NCBI RefSeq assembly: GCF_004297405.1
Contig: NZ_SCVC01000008.1
Location: forward strand, 1 to 51,876
Origin: Reyranella sp.
Lineage (GTDB): Bacteria; Pseudomonadota; Alphaproteobacteria; Reyranellales; Reyranellaceae
Direction of reading: 5' to 3'
Length of the DNA stretch: 51,876 nucleotides
The notes under the pieces were generated by a model. The model saw only the letters and a program-made list of their open reading frames with translations. It made no database searches and was not told the DNA's origin. Shown here piece by piece: positions 43,255 to 51,573 of this stretch. Numbering within the stretch: position 1 is the first letter of the stretch; the number at the start of each line of letters is the position of its first letter. Position numbers and translations under genes: made by a program.

Positions 43255-44019
43255 TCAGACTCCTAGATAGACTTCGCGGACCTTGGGGTCGCGCTGGATT
43301 GCAGCCATGTCACCGCTGGCGATGATCTCCCCGAAGTAGAGCGTGTGGACGGTGCGGGCGACGGTCATGAGACCCATGTCGTGCGAGACCAGCAGCACGG
43401 TGATGCCCTGCTCGTTCAGCCGAACGATCCACTCGCGCAGATTATCGATCTCCTGCGCGTTGAGGCCGGAGGAAGGCTCGTCGAGCAGCAGCAGCTTCGG
43501 CTCGCCCACCACCGCGCGCGCGATCTCCAGAATGCGACGCTGGCCCGCCGTCAGGCTGGCCGCCGGCAGGTCGCGCAGGCCGCCGAGCTGGAACCGCTCG
43601 CAGGCCGCCTCGGCTCGTCGGTAGATCTCGCGCATCTGACCGCGTGCGGCCGGCGTGCGCAGCAGGTCCTGAAGCATCGTTGTGCGGGTGAGTTTGGCGC
43701 AGCCCACCATGATGTTCTCCAGCACGGTCATCTTCTCGAAAACCTGCGGTGTCTGGAACGTGCGGACCAGGCCTGTCAGTCCGCGTTTCTGGATCGACTC
43801 ACGCGCAAGCGACCTGCCACGGTAGGCAATCGTGCCGGCCAGCGGATGGATGTAGCCGCTGATTATGTTGAACAACGTCGTCTTGCCCGAACCGTTGGGC
43901 CCTATCAACCCGACGATGCCGCCCTCGGGCACGTCGAACGTGACCGAACGCAGCACTGAGAGGCCGCCGAAGGAGTGGCCGATTTCGCGCAGGGCAAGCA
44001 GGGGCGCCGAGTCAGGCAT
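43255..44019 (-). CDS. livG: branched-chain amino-acid-type ABC transporter ATPase LivG
   Basis: A 254-residue ATPase with Walker A Gly-Pro-Asn-Gly-Ser-Gly-Lys-Thr-Thr near 40-48, a signature Leu-Thr-Ala-Gly-Gln in the usual place, Walker B Leu-Leu-Leu-Leu-Asp-Glu-Pro near 175, and a LivG-type C-terminus. It overlaps livM by 8 bases and is followed by livF. Confidence 0.95.
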   Translation of the reverse strand: MPDSAPLLALREIGHSFGGLSVLRSVTFDVPEGGIVGLIGPNGSGKTTLFNIISGYIHPLAGTIAYRGRSLARESIQKRGLTGLVRTFQTPQVFEKMTVLENIMVGCAKLTRTTMLQDLLRTPAARGQMREIYRRAEAACERFQLGGLRDLPAASLTAGQRRILEIARAVVGEPKLLLLDEPSSGLNAQEIDNLREWIVRLNEQGITVLLVSHDMGLMTVARTVHTLYFGEIIASGDMAAIQRDPKVREVYLGV

Positions 44020-44977
44020 CGGAGCCTCCCCGCGCCACGAGGCGCGCCCTGAACCGGTCCCAGGCGCCCATCAGCCCGTCGGGCATCAGCACCACAACGG
44101 CGACCAGGGCCAGGCCGAACAGGATCTGGTGAACGTCGCCCAGCTTACTCAGCAGCTCGGGCAGGAAGGTGATGAACAGTGCGCCGACCACGATGCCGGG
44201 AATGGACGTGGCGCCGCCGATCACCGGGATCAGCAGGAAGGTGATCGAGCGGTCGACCGTGAAGCTCTGGGTGCTGACGAACGAAACGTGGTGCGCGAAC
44301 AGGCTGCCCGCCAGGCTGCCGAACAACGCGCAGACCACGAACACGCGCGTCCGCAGTGACTGCAGGTCGACCGACAGGGCCGCCGCTGCGGTGCTCGAAT
44401 CGCGCATTGCTCGCAGCATCAGACCGCTGCGGCTGTCGACTAGATTGTGGGCGGCCCACATGCAGGCAAAGGCCACGATCCAGACGAAGAAGTAGTAGCG
44501 CGACGGCCGGTCAAGCACGAAGCCTAAGAGGTCGAGCTTGGGGATGCCGCCGATGCCCAGCGTTCCGCCGGTCAGCCAGTCCCACTCGAAGAACAGCGCG
44601 CTCGCGATCGCACTCAGCGCCAGGGTGCCCAATGCGAGGAAATAGCCGGTGAGGCGCAGGATCGGCCGGCCGATCACGTAGGCCAGCGCCATGCTGATGA
44701 CGGCACCCACCAGGAAGCCGGTGATGCTGGGCCAGCCCATCATCACCGTGCAGTAGGCGCTGGCATAGGCGCCGAGCCCATAGAAGGTCGCCTGCGCCAG
44801 GTTGACGATGCCGCAATGGCCGAGCAGAAGGCCGATGCCCAGGCCTGCGATCGTGTATATGCCGGTGAACACCAGCAGGTCGGCGATGTTGCGCGGCACC
44901 AGAAACGGCAGCGCTGCCCAGACAGCGAGCGCGACGGCGATCCAGAGGAGGTTCCTCTGCAGGTTCAGGCTCGCCAT
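44012..44977 (-). CDS. livM: branched-chain amino-acid-type ABC transporter permease LivM
   Basis: A 321-residue inner-membrane permease with about eight to ten hydrophobic helices. LivM-family blocks include Leu-Leu-Leu-Gly-His-Cys-Gly-Ile-Val-Asn-Leu-Ala-Gln near 50 and Leu-Arg-Ala-Met-Arg-Asp-Ser near 190. ATG at 44977 lies 2 bases past the livH stop; the frame runs further upstream only because it overlaps livH coding sequence. It should form the channel with LivH. Confidence 0.93.
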   Translation of the reverse strand: MASLNLQRNLLWIAVALAVWAALPFLVPRNIADLLVFTGIYTIAGLGIGLLLGHCGIVNLAQATFYGLGAYASAYCTVMMGWPSITGFLVGAVISMALAYVIGRPILRLTGYFLALGTLALSAIASALFFEWDWLTGGTLGIGGIPKLDLLGFVLDRPSRYYFFVWIVAFACMWAAHNLVDSRSGLMLRAMRDSSTAAAALSVDLQSLRTRVFVVCALFGSLAGSLFAHHVSFVSTQSFTVDRSITFLLIPVIGGATSIPGIVVGALFITFLPELLSKLGDVHQILFGLALVAVVVLMPDGLMGAWDRFRARLVARGGSDA

Positions 44978-44979
44978 CT

Positions 44980-45867
44980 TCAACCTCCTCGCCGCCCGGC
45001 GCGGCCGAGGATGCCGTTCGGCATCAGAATCATGATGACGATCAGCACGGAGAAAGCCACGACGTCCTTGTAGCTCGACGAAATGCCAATGATGGCGAGC
45101 GACTCGACCAGCCCTAGAGTGACACCGCCCACCGCGGCACCCAGGGGGTTGGTGAGGCCGCCCAGCACCGCGGCGGCAAAGCCCTTCAGCGTGAGATTGA
45201 GGCCGAGCGTGTAATCGACCGAGATCAGCGGTGTCACCAGGATACCACCCAGCGCGCCCAGCAAGCCGCCAAGGACGAAGGTGTAGGTGCGCATGCGGCC
45301 GACATTGATGCCGGTGGTCGCGGCGCCATCCGCATCGATCGATGCGGCCATCATTGAGAGGCCCACCGTCGTGCGATGGAAGAAGGCGCGAAGGGCAAGC
45401 GTCGCGCCGATGCCGATCGCGACCAGCCACAACGCGTGCAACTGGATCACCGCGTCGAGTACCAGCACGACCCCCTCGCCGCCGATCGGCGGCAGAAGGT
45501 GCCCGTCGCGGCCGATGAAGAACAGGACCGAGGCGGAGAGCGTGAGCGCCAGCCCGATGGTCAGCAGCAGGAAGCTGTCCTCGCTGGCGTTCTTCAGCGC
45601 CATGTAACGCACGAAAGCGACCTCGATGAAGGCACCGACCAGGGCGCCCGCCAACGCGCCGCCAGCGATCGCCGCTGGATAGGGCCAGCCGGACTTCGTG
45701 AGCAGCAAGACCGTAGTCATGGCGCCGATCACGGCGAACTCGCCCTGCATGGCGTTGATGACGCGGCTGCCCTTGAAGATGGCCGACAGGCCCATGCCGA
45801 CCAGGGCATAGACGATGCCATTCGTCACGCCCGCGAAGATCGCCTGCAGGATGAGGCTCAAGGTCAT
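44980..45867 (-). CDS. livH: branched-chain amino-acid-type ABC transporter permease LivH
   Basis: A 295-residue permease. It begins with Ile-Phe-Ala-Gly-Val-Thr-Asn-Gly-Ile-Val-Tyr-Ala-Leu and contains Gly-Ile-Asn-Val-Gly-Arg-Met-Arg and Gly-Gly-Leu-Thr-Asn-Pro-Leu-Gly-Ala blocks typical of LivH. It has about eight membrane helices. It lies 82 bases after the substrate-binding protein gene and directly before livM. Confidence 0.94.
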   Translation of the reverse strand: MTLSLILQAIFAGVTNGIVYALVGMGLSAIFKGSRVINAMQGEFAVIGAMTTVLLLTKSGWPYPAAIAGGALAGALVGAFIEVAFVRYMALKNASEDSFLLLTIGLALTLSASVLFFIGRDGHLLPPIGGEGVVLVLDAVIQLHALWLVAIGIGATLALRAFFHRTTVGLSMMAASIDADGAATTGINVGRMRTYTFVLGGLLGALGGILVTPLISVDYTLGLNLTLKGFAAAVLGGLTNPLGAAVGGVTLGLVESLAIIGISSSYKDVVAFSVLIVIMILMPNGILGRAGRRGG

Positions 45868-45949
45868 GGTCTGGTGGTCATGGAAGGCGATCCGCGCGAA
45901 GGCAGGACGGCGCTGGCATGGGCCAGCACCGTCCGATGACTTGGTTGGC

Positions 45950-47089
45950 TTACTGCGACACGCGGAACGGCGTGCGGGTGTACTTGCCGCCGACCAGCTT
46001 CGAGAACACGAAGCTGCCGATGGGGATGCCCGTCATGTCGTCGGCCGAGAAGTCGTAGTTGGCGAGCACGCCCGAGTAGGGTGCCTTCATCGCCTCGCAG
46101 AGCTTCTCGTTCGTCGCATCGGCCCCGGCTTTGTTGAGGGCCGACGCGATGATGTGCGCGGCGTCCCACGCCGCCGCCTCGTAGTTCTTCGGCGTCGAAT
46201 TGTAGGCCTGCTTGTAGAGGTCGACGAACGCCTTCTGGTGCGGCAGCGGATCCTCGCCAACGACGAACTCGGGGATCGCGATGTTGTCCGCGGCCGTGCC
46301 CATGGCGTTGACGTACTCGTAGGACGACGAGCCGATCGCGGCGATCACCGGCTGGGTGATCTGGATCTGCTTGACGTTGCGGAACGGCGTGGCCGACGTC
46401 GCGATGACAAACACCGCCTCGGGCTGCGCCGCCTTTACCTTGGCTGCTTGCGTGGTCGTGTCCGTGGCGCCGATCTCGAACTTCTCGACCGCCACCAGCT
46501 TGACGCCGTATTTGTCGGCGAGCGGCCTCAGCTCGGCCATCACGACGTTGCCGTAGCCCGCGTCGTGCAGCACGCCGACCTTGGTAGCCCTGATGCTCTT
46601 GGCATATTCGAGCAGCGCTTGGGCGTTCAGCCGCTGCGGCGGCAGCACGTGAGCCACGCACTTGCGTTCGCGCTCGACCGCCGGGCCGATGCCGGTGAAG
46701 GCGATCTGCGGCACCTTGTTGGCGTGCGTCACGCCGCCCACCGCCACGGTGCTGGCAGTCAGCGATGGCCCGAGCAGGGCCACGACCTTCTGGCCGAAGA
46801 TCAGCTCGTTCGCCTTGCTTAGAGCAGTGTCGGGGTTCGAGGCGTCGTCCTCGATGATCATCTTGATCGGTCGGCCCTTGATACCACCCTTGGCGTTAAT
46901 GTCCTTCTCGGCCAGCAGCAGTCCGTTGCGCTCAGGGATGCCGAGGCCGGCGCCAGCGCCGGTTGCCGAAACAATGGCACCAATTTTGATCGGCTCGCCT
47001 GCTGCTGGAGTCTGCGCCTGCGCGCCGACGGCTAAGGCCGTCAATCCGGCCAGCGCCGTGGCAAACCTTGCAATCTTTGACAGTGACAT
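45950..47089 (-). CDS. Liv-type ABC transporter substrate-binding protein
   Basis: A 379-residue periplasmic binding protein of the Leu/Ile/Val family. Residues 1-25 are a signal peptide ending in Ala-Gln-Ala; the mature part has Ile-Lys-Ile-Gly-Ala-Ile-Val-Ser and two Rossmann-like lobes. Relatives bind amino acids, aromatic acids or amides; the neighbouring monooxygenase and VOC genes favour an aromatic or related carbon source. A strong GGGAGGAAG leader precedes ATG at 47089. It is the first transport gene of the operon, 44 bases past the monooxygenase stop. Confidence 0.92.
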   Translation of the reverse strand: MSLSKIARFATALAGLTALAVGAQAQTPAAGEPIKIGAIVSATGAGAGLGIPERNGLLLAEKDINAKGGIKGRPIKMIIEDDASNPDTALSKANELIFGQKVVALLGPSLTASTVAVGGVTHANKVPQIAFTGIGPAVERERKCVAHVLPPQRLNAQALLEYAKSIRATKVGVLHDAGYGNVVMAELRPLADKYGVKLVAVEKFEIGATDTTTQAAKVKAAQPEAVFVIATSATPFRNVKQIQITQPVIAAIGSSSYEYVNAMGTAADNIAIPEFVVGEDPLPHQKAFVDLYKQAYNSTPKNYEAAAWDAAHIIASALNKAGADATNEKLCEAMKAPYSGVLANYDFSADDMTGIPIGSFVFSKLVGGKYTRTPFRVSQ

Positions 47090-47133
47090 TGTTGCTTCCT
47101 CCCACTCCTTAAACTTGGTTGTCGCCCCCTGCC

Positions 47134-48378
47134 CTAGAGCAGCGGAGGCGGCCCGGCCATGCCGAGTGCATGCTGACCGAACAATGCGCCCTGCGTGTCG
47201 GGCGAGAACATGACGTGTGCGTTGGCAGCATGCGCATCACGGAACAGGCGCTGCATATTGCCGGTGAGGTAAAGCCCGCTCGAGCCGGCGACACCCATCA
47301 GGATGTCGACGGCCTCCAGACACATGCGCACCGAGAAGAAGGCGTCGCGGCGGTAGCGCAGCTTGTCCTCGTGCAGCGGCTCGCGGCCGGCACGCGCGCA
47401 GTCCATCGCGTGGGTACAGACCGCACGCATCATCATCTCGGCTGTGTCGATGCGCGCGCCGGCCTCCGCGACCTTGAGCTGCACGGCCTGGCTGGCGCCG
47501 ACCGGTTGGCCGGACGTTGTGGCGTTACGCGTGCGCGCCGCACCGACTGTCGTCTCGTAGGCGCCCTGCGCGCAACCCAGCATGACGCCCGAGAGCACAT
47601 ACGGTCCGAGCGCCAGCATCGGCAGCCTAAAGAGAGCCGAGCCGTTCACCTTGGATCCCGGATGCGGTTTGCCGTTCATGGCCCAGGCCGTGACAGTGCG
47701 CTGCTCGGGAACGAACAGGCCTTTGATGGCCACGTCTTTCGAACCGGTGCCCGAGAGGCCGACCGCGTGCCAGGTGTCGATGATCTCGTACTGTGAGCGA
47801 TGGACGAGGGCGAAGCGCTGGTCGACCGGCGGGCCGTCGTCGCGCTCGCGCACCATGAAGGCCAGCATGTTCCAGTCGGAATTGTCGACGCCGGAGGAGA
47901 GCGGCCAGCGGCCCGAGACTTCGTAGCCACCCTCGACCTTGCGACCCCGACCAGCCGGGAAGGCAAGTGAGGTGGCGATCAGCGTGTCGGGCGACAGGCT
48001 CCAGATCTCGTCCTGCACCTCGGACGGGAAGTAGCCCAGCATCCAGTGGTGGCTGGCGAGGTTGCCGAGGTTCCACGCAGTCGAGGGACACACGCGCGCG
48101 ACGGCGGCGCAGGTGTCGACCAGGATGCCGACATCGAGGTCGGCGCCGCCCACGCGCGCCGGCTGCACCATGCGGAACAGGCCGGTGCGGTGCAGGTCGC
48201 GCTCGGTCTCGTCGGGCAGGCGGCGCAGCTTCTCGCACTCCGCCGCGCGGGCGGCGATCGCCGGCACGAGCTCGTGGGCGCGGGCCAGCATCTCGGCATA
48301 CGTCACACCGGCAAACGATTGCGGCGTCGCGGGCAGCGTGGCCGATTTCGACCAGCCCGCGCTCCCTTCTCTCGGCAT
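47134..48378 (-). CDS. acyl-CoA-dehydrogenase-fold flavin monooxygenase (HsaA/HpaB-like)
   Basis: A 414-residue protein of the acyl-CoA dehydrogenase superfamily, closest in pattern to group D two-component flavin monooxygenases (HsaA, DszC). It has the all-helical N-terminal domain, a beta domain with Gly-Gly-Tyr-Glu-Val-Ser-Gly-Arg-Trp-Pro-Leu-Ser-Ser-Gly near 145-160, and a helical C-terminal domain ending in a Met-Gly-Val-Ala-Gly-Ser-Ser-Gly-Leu block. Such oxygenases need a separate flavin reductase, and none is seen in the window. ATG at 48378 has GGGAGGAAC upstream. It leads the Liv operon and is divergent from the VOC gene. Confidence 0.85.
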   Translation of the reverse strand: MPREGSAGWSKSATLPATPQSFAGVTYAEMLARAHELVPAIAARAAECEKLRRLPDETERDLHRTGLFRMVQPARVGGADLDVGILVDTCAAVARVCPSTAWNLGNLASHHWMLGYFPSEVQDEIWSLSPDTLIATSLAFPAGRGRKVEGGYEVSGRWPLSSGVDNSDWNMLAFMVRERDDGPPVDQRFALVHRSQYEIIDTWHAVGLSGTGSKDVAIKGLFVPEQRTVTAWAMNGKPHPGSKVNGSALFRLPMLALGPYVLSGVMLGCAQGAYETTVGAARTRNATTSGQPVGASQAVQLKVAEAGARIDTAEMMMRAVCTHAMDCARAGREPLHEDKLRYRRDAFFSVRMCLEAVDILMGVAGSSGLYLTGNMQRLFRDAHAANAHVMFSPDTQGALFGQHALGMAGPPPLL

Positions 48379-48430
48379 CCCGTTCCTCCCGGCGATACGG
48401 CAGCGTTGTTCGTTGCCCGGACGATGCGCG

Positions 48431-48440
48431 TCGTGCACGA
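48431..48440. promoter_or_regulatory. palindrome in monooxygenase/VOC divergent promoter (site 1)
   Basis: A perfect 10-base palindrome TCGTGCACGA at 48431-48440, three bases before site 2. It lies between two divergent genes near a TetR gene. An operator role is inferred only. Confidence 0.35.
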
Positions 48441-48442
48441 TC

Positions 48443-48456
48443 AGGTCAAGTGACCT
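48443..48456. promoter_or_regulatory. inverted repeat in monooxygenase/VOC divergent promoter (site 2)
   Basis: AGGTCA-AG-TGACCT, a perfect 6-base inverted repeat with a 2-base spacer, in the 110-base divergent intergenic region. It is 33 bases before the VOC start and so could cover both promoters. A plausible regulator is the TetR protein encoded at 48934-49629. Confidence 0.45.
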
Positions 48457-48488
48457 AAATTATTTGAAACGACCACGGGAGGAAGAAG

Positions 48489-48932
48489 ATGGCGATAAAG
48501 GTGCTGGAGATTCATCACCACGGCGTCCGCGTCGAGGCCGACGACAAGACCTTGGGCGAGGTCGAGAAGTTCTACACCGACGTGCTCGGGTTGGAGCGTG
48601 ACAAGGGTCGACCGGAAATCCCGGGCATTCCCGGCATGTGGATCAACATCGGCGACGTCGGCCAGATCCATCTGATCGGCGGCGATTTCCCATCGCGCTT
48701 CTCACAAGGACCGGGCAAGGACCCGACCGCGCCGCACGTCGCGCTCGCAGTCGAGAACATCGTGGAGACCAAGGCCGAACTCGATCGCATCGGCGCCACC
48801 TACTGGTCGCTGAAGGGCGCAACCGGTCCTGATGCCGAGCAGCTCTTCCTCAACGATCCGTGCGGCAACATGGTCGAGCTCCACCAGTTCGACAAATGCC
48901 GGTGCCGGCTGAAGAGCCGCGTGAAAGCCTAG
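48489..48932 (+). CDS. VOC-family (glyoxalase/dioxygenase-type) protein
   Basis: A 147-residue single VOC module. Likely metal ligands: a His in the cluster His9-His10-His11, His near 81 in Ala-Pro-His-Val-Ala and Glu near 131 in Asn-Met-Val-Glu-Leu-His. The substrate is unknown. GGGAGGAAG lies just before the ATG. It is divergent from the monooxygenase gene and converges on the TetR gene, stopping one base before it. Confidence 0.87.
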   Translation: MAIKVLEIHHHGVRVEADDKTLGEVEKFYTDVLGLERDKGRPEIPGIPGMWINIGDVGQIHLIGGDFPSRFSQGPGKDPTAPHVALAVENIVETKAELDRIGATYWSLKGATGPDAEQLFLNDPCGNMVELHQFDKCRCRLKSRVKA

Positions 48933-48933
48933 C

Positions 48934-49629
48934 CTAAGCGGGCGCGGAAAGCCCCGCGCACAGAAACGGCACGATCTCGCGCACCGCGGACTCCATGTCC
49001 GCAGGATTGCAGCGGCCCCTGGAGATCGCCTCGAGGCGTCCGGGCTGAAGCAGCGTCCACACGTAGGCGCCCATCATGAAGTAGTAGCGCCAGTAAAGCG
49101 TTTTCGCCGGCACCTCGGGCAGGGCACGGCGGATCGCGTCGACGTAGAGCGCGTTGGTCTCGTCGTAGATGTTGGCCCGCACTTCGCTCGCCGTCTCGTC
49201 GGGATCGGTGAACAGACGGGCCTGCATCTGGAGGGAGGTGCGTCTTCCGTTGCGCCGGACCTCGGCCAGCAGCAGGGAGCGCACCAGCGCGTCGACCAGC
49301 ACCGCCAGCGGCACGCCCTTCCTGCCGTACTTCGCCATCGCCTCGTCAAGGAGCTGTCGACGGCGCTCGGTCACCTCCTTGCCCTGTCGTCCGACGACCG
49401 CTTCAAAGATCGCGCGCTTGGAATCGAAGTAGTAGTGAAGCTGCCCGACATTAAGGTGAGCGCGTGCCGCTATCGCCCGCGTCGTGGTGCCGCCGAAGCC
49501 CGACCGGCCGAACAGGTCCTCGGCCACGTCCAATATGCGCTGCGTGATGCCTGCACGCTTGACGTGCCGGCGGACAGGTTTCGTCTCACGCCTGGCCGTC
49601 GCCCCTGCCCTTCTTCTCTTTGCCGCCAT
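48934..49629 (-). CDS. TetR-family transcriptional regulator
   Basis: A 231-residue regulator. After a basic 25-residue leader, the helix-turn-helix covers about residues 28-75 (Ile-Leu-Asp-Val-Ala-Glu-x-Leu-Phe, then Gly-Gly-Thr-Thr-Thr-Arg-Ala-Ile-Ala and Gly-Gln-Leu-His-Tyr-Tyr-Phe). The C-terminal ligand-binding domain is helical and ends in a Trp-rich segment. By position it probably represses the VOC and monooxygenase/Liv genes; the two palindromes at 48431-48456 are candidate sites. Confidence 0.92.
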   Translation of the reverse strand: MAAKRRRAGATARRETKPVRRHVKRAGITQRILDVAEDLFGRSGFGGTTTRAIAARAHLNVGQLHYYFDSKRAIFEAVVGRQGKEVTERRRQLLDEAMAKYGRKGVPLAVLVDALVRSLLLAEVRRNGRRTSLQMQARLFTDPDETASEVRANIYDETNALYVDAIRRALPEVPAKTLYWRYYFMMGAYVWTLLQPGRLEAISRGRCNPADMESAVREIVPFLCAGLSAPA

Positions 49630-49892
49630 GCTTCCGGGAAGTGTCCTGAGTCAGAAGGCAGACCTTATGCCCGTTTCCGGGCTGCCGTGCGAGAGCGCGC
49701 TGGGATCTCCCACGATGGGGCCTCCGGCAAGCCTCCTACGGCACGGTACATCGTCTTTCGTCGGACGTTAATGGGACCCGCCTCTTTCCTCCAGCATTCA
49801 GCAACGACATTGATCGAAACCACGTGTCCGGCAGAGAGGTCCATCCCAAATGAACTCACGCCAGGACCGAATTCCCCTTCGAGGACAGGAAA
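49630..49892. other. no recognised gene
   Basis: Upstream of the TetR gene. Frames on both strands show no family features. The promoter of the TetR gene should lie here. Confidence 0.35.
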
Positions 49893-50150
49893 ATGGGCGA
49901 GCTGAGGATCATGGTAGAGACGCCCCACAGCACCTGCAACAAGTACAAGCATGACACGAAGTGGCAGCCACTGCGGATGGAGGCCGTACTACCCGAGAGC
50001 TCGCGTGCCCTGGTGCAGCTCGACGCGCCGGTGGCGCCGAGTTGCATCGTAACGGTTGGCTGATCGAAACGATCGAGGTCGAGCAACGGAAGGCCACGGA
50101 GCTTACGGCCCTTCACGTCTTCGCCACGATGGATAAGAAGACGGTCCAGA
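49893..50150 (+). pseudogene. inorganic-pyrophosphatase-like remnant
   Basis: From ATG 49893 a 56-codon frame reads Val-Glu-Thr-Pro-His-Ser-x-Cys-Asn-Lys-Tyr-Lys-His-Asp, like the opening of a soluble inorganic pyrophosphatase, and stops at 50061-50063. In a shifted frame nearby the text Leu-Ile-x-x-Ile-Glu-Val-Glu-Gln resembles a later pyrophosphatase strand. The middle with the metal-binding Asp triplet is missing. The match is short, so I am only moderately sure. Confidence 0.45.
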
Positions 50151-50293
50151 TCCGCGGGCTTCTAAGATCAGCGGAGAGCCGGGCGATAGCCGGCCAGGTG
50201 GATACGCCCGAATTGGGCAAGAAAATGTCAGAACCCTGCAACCTCGACTTCGGGATGCCGTTGCCGGCCGTAAGGCAGCTTCAGGAGCATCCC

Positions 50294-50368
50294 ATGAACT
50301 CGATCATTTACCTCGTCGGGCTCGTCGTGATTGTCATGGCGATCCTCTCCTTCGTCGGCTTTCGCTAG
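50294..50368 (+). CDS. 24-residue single-helix membrane microprotein
   Basis: A 24-residue protein that is almost entirely one membrane helix (residues 4-20), ending Gly-Phe-Arg. AGGAG lies 6 bases before the ATG. Very similar tiny proteins occur across Hyphomicrobiales as hypothetical proteins, which supports it being real. The unknown membrane protein gene starts 11 bases later, so they are probably cotranscribed. Function is unknown. Confidence 0.65.
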   Translation: MNSIIYLVGLVVIVMAILSFVGFR

Positions 50369-50379
50369 CGGAGGGCACC

Positions 50380-51261
50380 ATGGTGACAGTGGCGGAAGTT
50401 TCCCGGCCCCTACGATACCTCGAATGGGGACCTATACTTTTGGGCGCGGTGGGGGCCGCGGCGATTTCTTTCGTACTGTACACGTTCGGCTCCGCTCTGG
50501 GTCTATTAGCGGTTTCACCGCATCCCTATCGTGGACTTAGCGGCACCACCTTCTTCGTGCTCACAGCTCTCTTCGCCGCGACGGTTCAGGTCGTGAGTTA
50601 CGCGGCAGGTGGCTACCTAGCTGGTCGCTTGCGAACTCCATGGCTCGACGGCACCGAAGACGAGCAGAACTTTCGCGACGGTGCTTATGGATTCGGTGTG
50701 TGGGCTGTCGGTCTGGTCTTCACCACGGCAGTTCTTGCTTCAGGCGTCGGAGGCATTCTGAAGACCGCCTCTGAAACTGGTGCCGTAGTCGCTGGTGCTG
50801 CGGCTGGAGGAACAGCTTCCAATCCAAATATTCGGCTGTCTCTCGACCCCGGGGATGTCGCGGCCGATCGCCTTCTTCGGCCTGGGTCTGGGCAGCCGAC
50901 CGGAGCTGCAGCCCCAGACCGCGACGCCATAGTACGGACTCTTGCTGCGGCGTTGAGAGACAACACTCTACCAACTGATGATCGCGCCTATCTCGCGCAG
51001 ATCGTCTCTCAGCAAAGTGGCTTACCTCAAAACGAAGCCGAGCAGCGCGTCGATCGGGCGTTTGCGGAGGCTCAAGCCGCTGTAAAGAAGGCAAGAGATC
51101 TTGCCGATGAGGCTCGAAAGAAGACGGCGTTGGCAGCCTTTCTGACCGCAGCTACCATGGCGCTCGCACTCGCCGCCGCGGCCACGGCTGCGAGCTTGGG
51201 CGGTGATGACCGGGACAAGCGCACGAAACCTTACTGGATGGGCGCCAAGCGTTTTTGGTAG
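50380..51261 (+). CDS. unknown membrane protein with long soluble loop
   Basis: A 293-residue protein I do not recognise as a named family. Helices are predicted near residues 17-45, 55-80, 100-125 and 255-275. The segment about 150-250 is soluble, with an Ala/Arg-rich coiled-coil-like helix near 205-250 including an Asn-Glu-Ala-Glu-Gln-Arg-Val block. It could be a membrane protein of the stress-related kind, but that is a guess. It is preceded by the microprotein and followed by a strong terminator. Confidence 0.75.
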   Translation: MVTVAEVSRPLRYLEWGPILLGAVGAAAISFVLYTFGSALGLLAVSPHPYRGLSGTTFFVLTALFAATVQVVSYAAGGYLAGRLRTPWLDGTEDEQNFRDGAYGFGVWAVGLVFTTAVLASGVGGILKTASETGAVVAGAAAGGTASNPNIRLSLDPGDVAADRLLRPGSGQPTGAAAPDRDAIVRTLAAALRDNTLPTDDRAYLAQIVSQQSGLPQNEAEQRVDRAFAEAQAAVKKARDLADEARKKTALAAFLTAATMALALAAAATAASLGGDDRDKRTKPYWMGAKRFW

Positions 51262-51269
51262 CTAACGCG

Positions 51270-51300
51270 AGGACGATGGTGAACTTCACTATCGTCCTTT
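51270..51300 (+). terminator. Rho-independent terminator
   Basis: A long, nearly perfect inverted repeat (AGGACGATGGTGA pairing with TCACTATCGTCCT, one G-U pair) followed by TT. It begins 9 bases past the stop of the membrane protein gene. The T run is short but the stem is strong. Confidence 0.75.
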
Positions 51301-51357
51301 AGCCCCTCTTCGCCGACATCGAAGCAAGGTCGACCTGCTTGGCGATCGAGCTTTGCA

Positions 51358-51573
51358 TCACAAAGGCCACTTAGCATTGAATGGCCCCCGGACCCGAAAT
51401 CGCGAGGCAAACACCACCCTCACCCGTAAGCCGCAACTCATCCGGCCATCGCCCCACAAGAGGGCATTGACGACAAGTACGAGCACGACGGCGGTGAGTG
51501 AGTACACAAAGACTGGGCTTCCGGCAGCCCATTCGCGCGGCAGGTGCCGAACGCTCTTTGTGTCAACGCACAA
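51358..51573 (-). CDS. possible small single-helix protein
   Basis: A 71-residue frame with one predicted membrane helix near residues 20-40 and a basic C-terminus. The start would be a TTG, no clear ribosome-binding site was found and no family is recognised, so it may not be real. From 51574 to the end of the window no gene is recognised. Confidence 0.25.
   Translation of the reverse strand: MCVDTKSVRHLPREWAAGSPVFVYSLTAVVLVLVVNALLWGDGRMSCGLRVRVVFASRFRVRGPFNAKWPL

Noticed and set aside
49665..49952. Minus-strand 95-codon frame upstream of the TetR gene
   Set aside because: No motif, no clear ribosome-binding site, and it overlaps the pyrophosphatase-like relic on the other strand.
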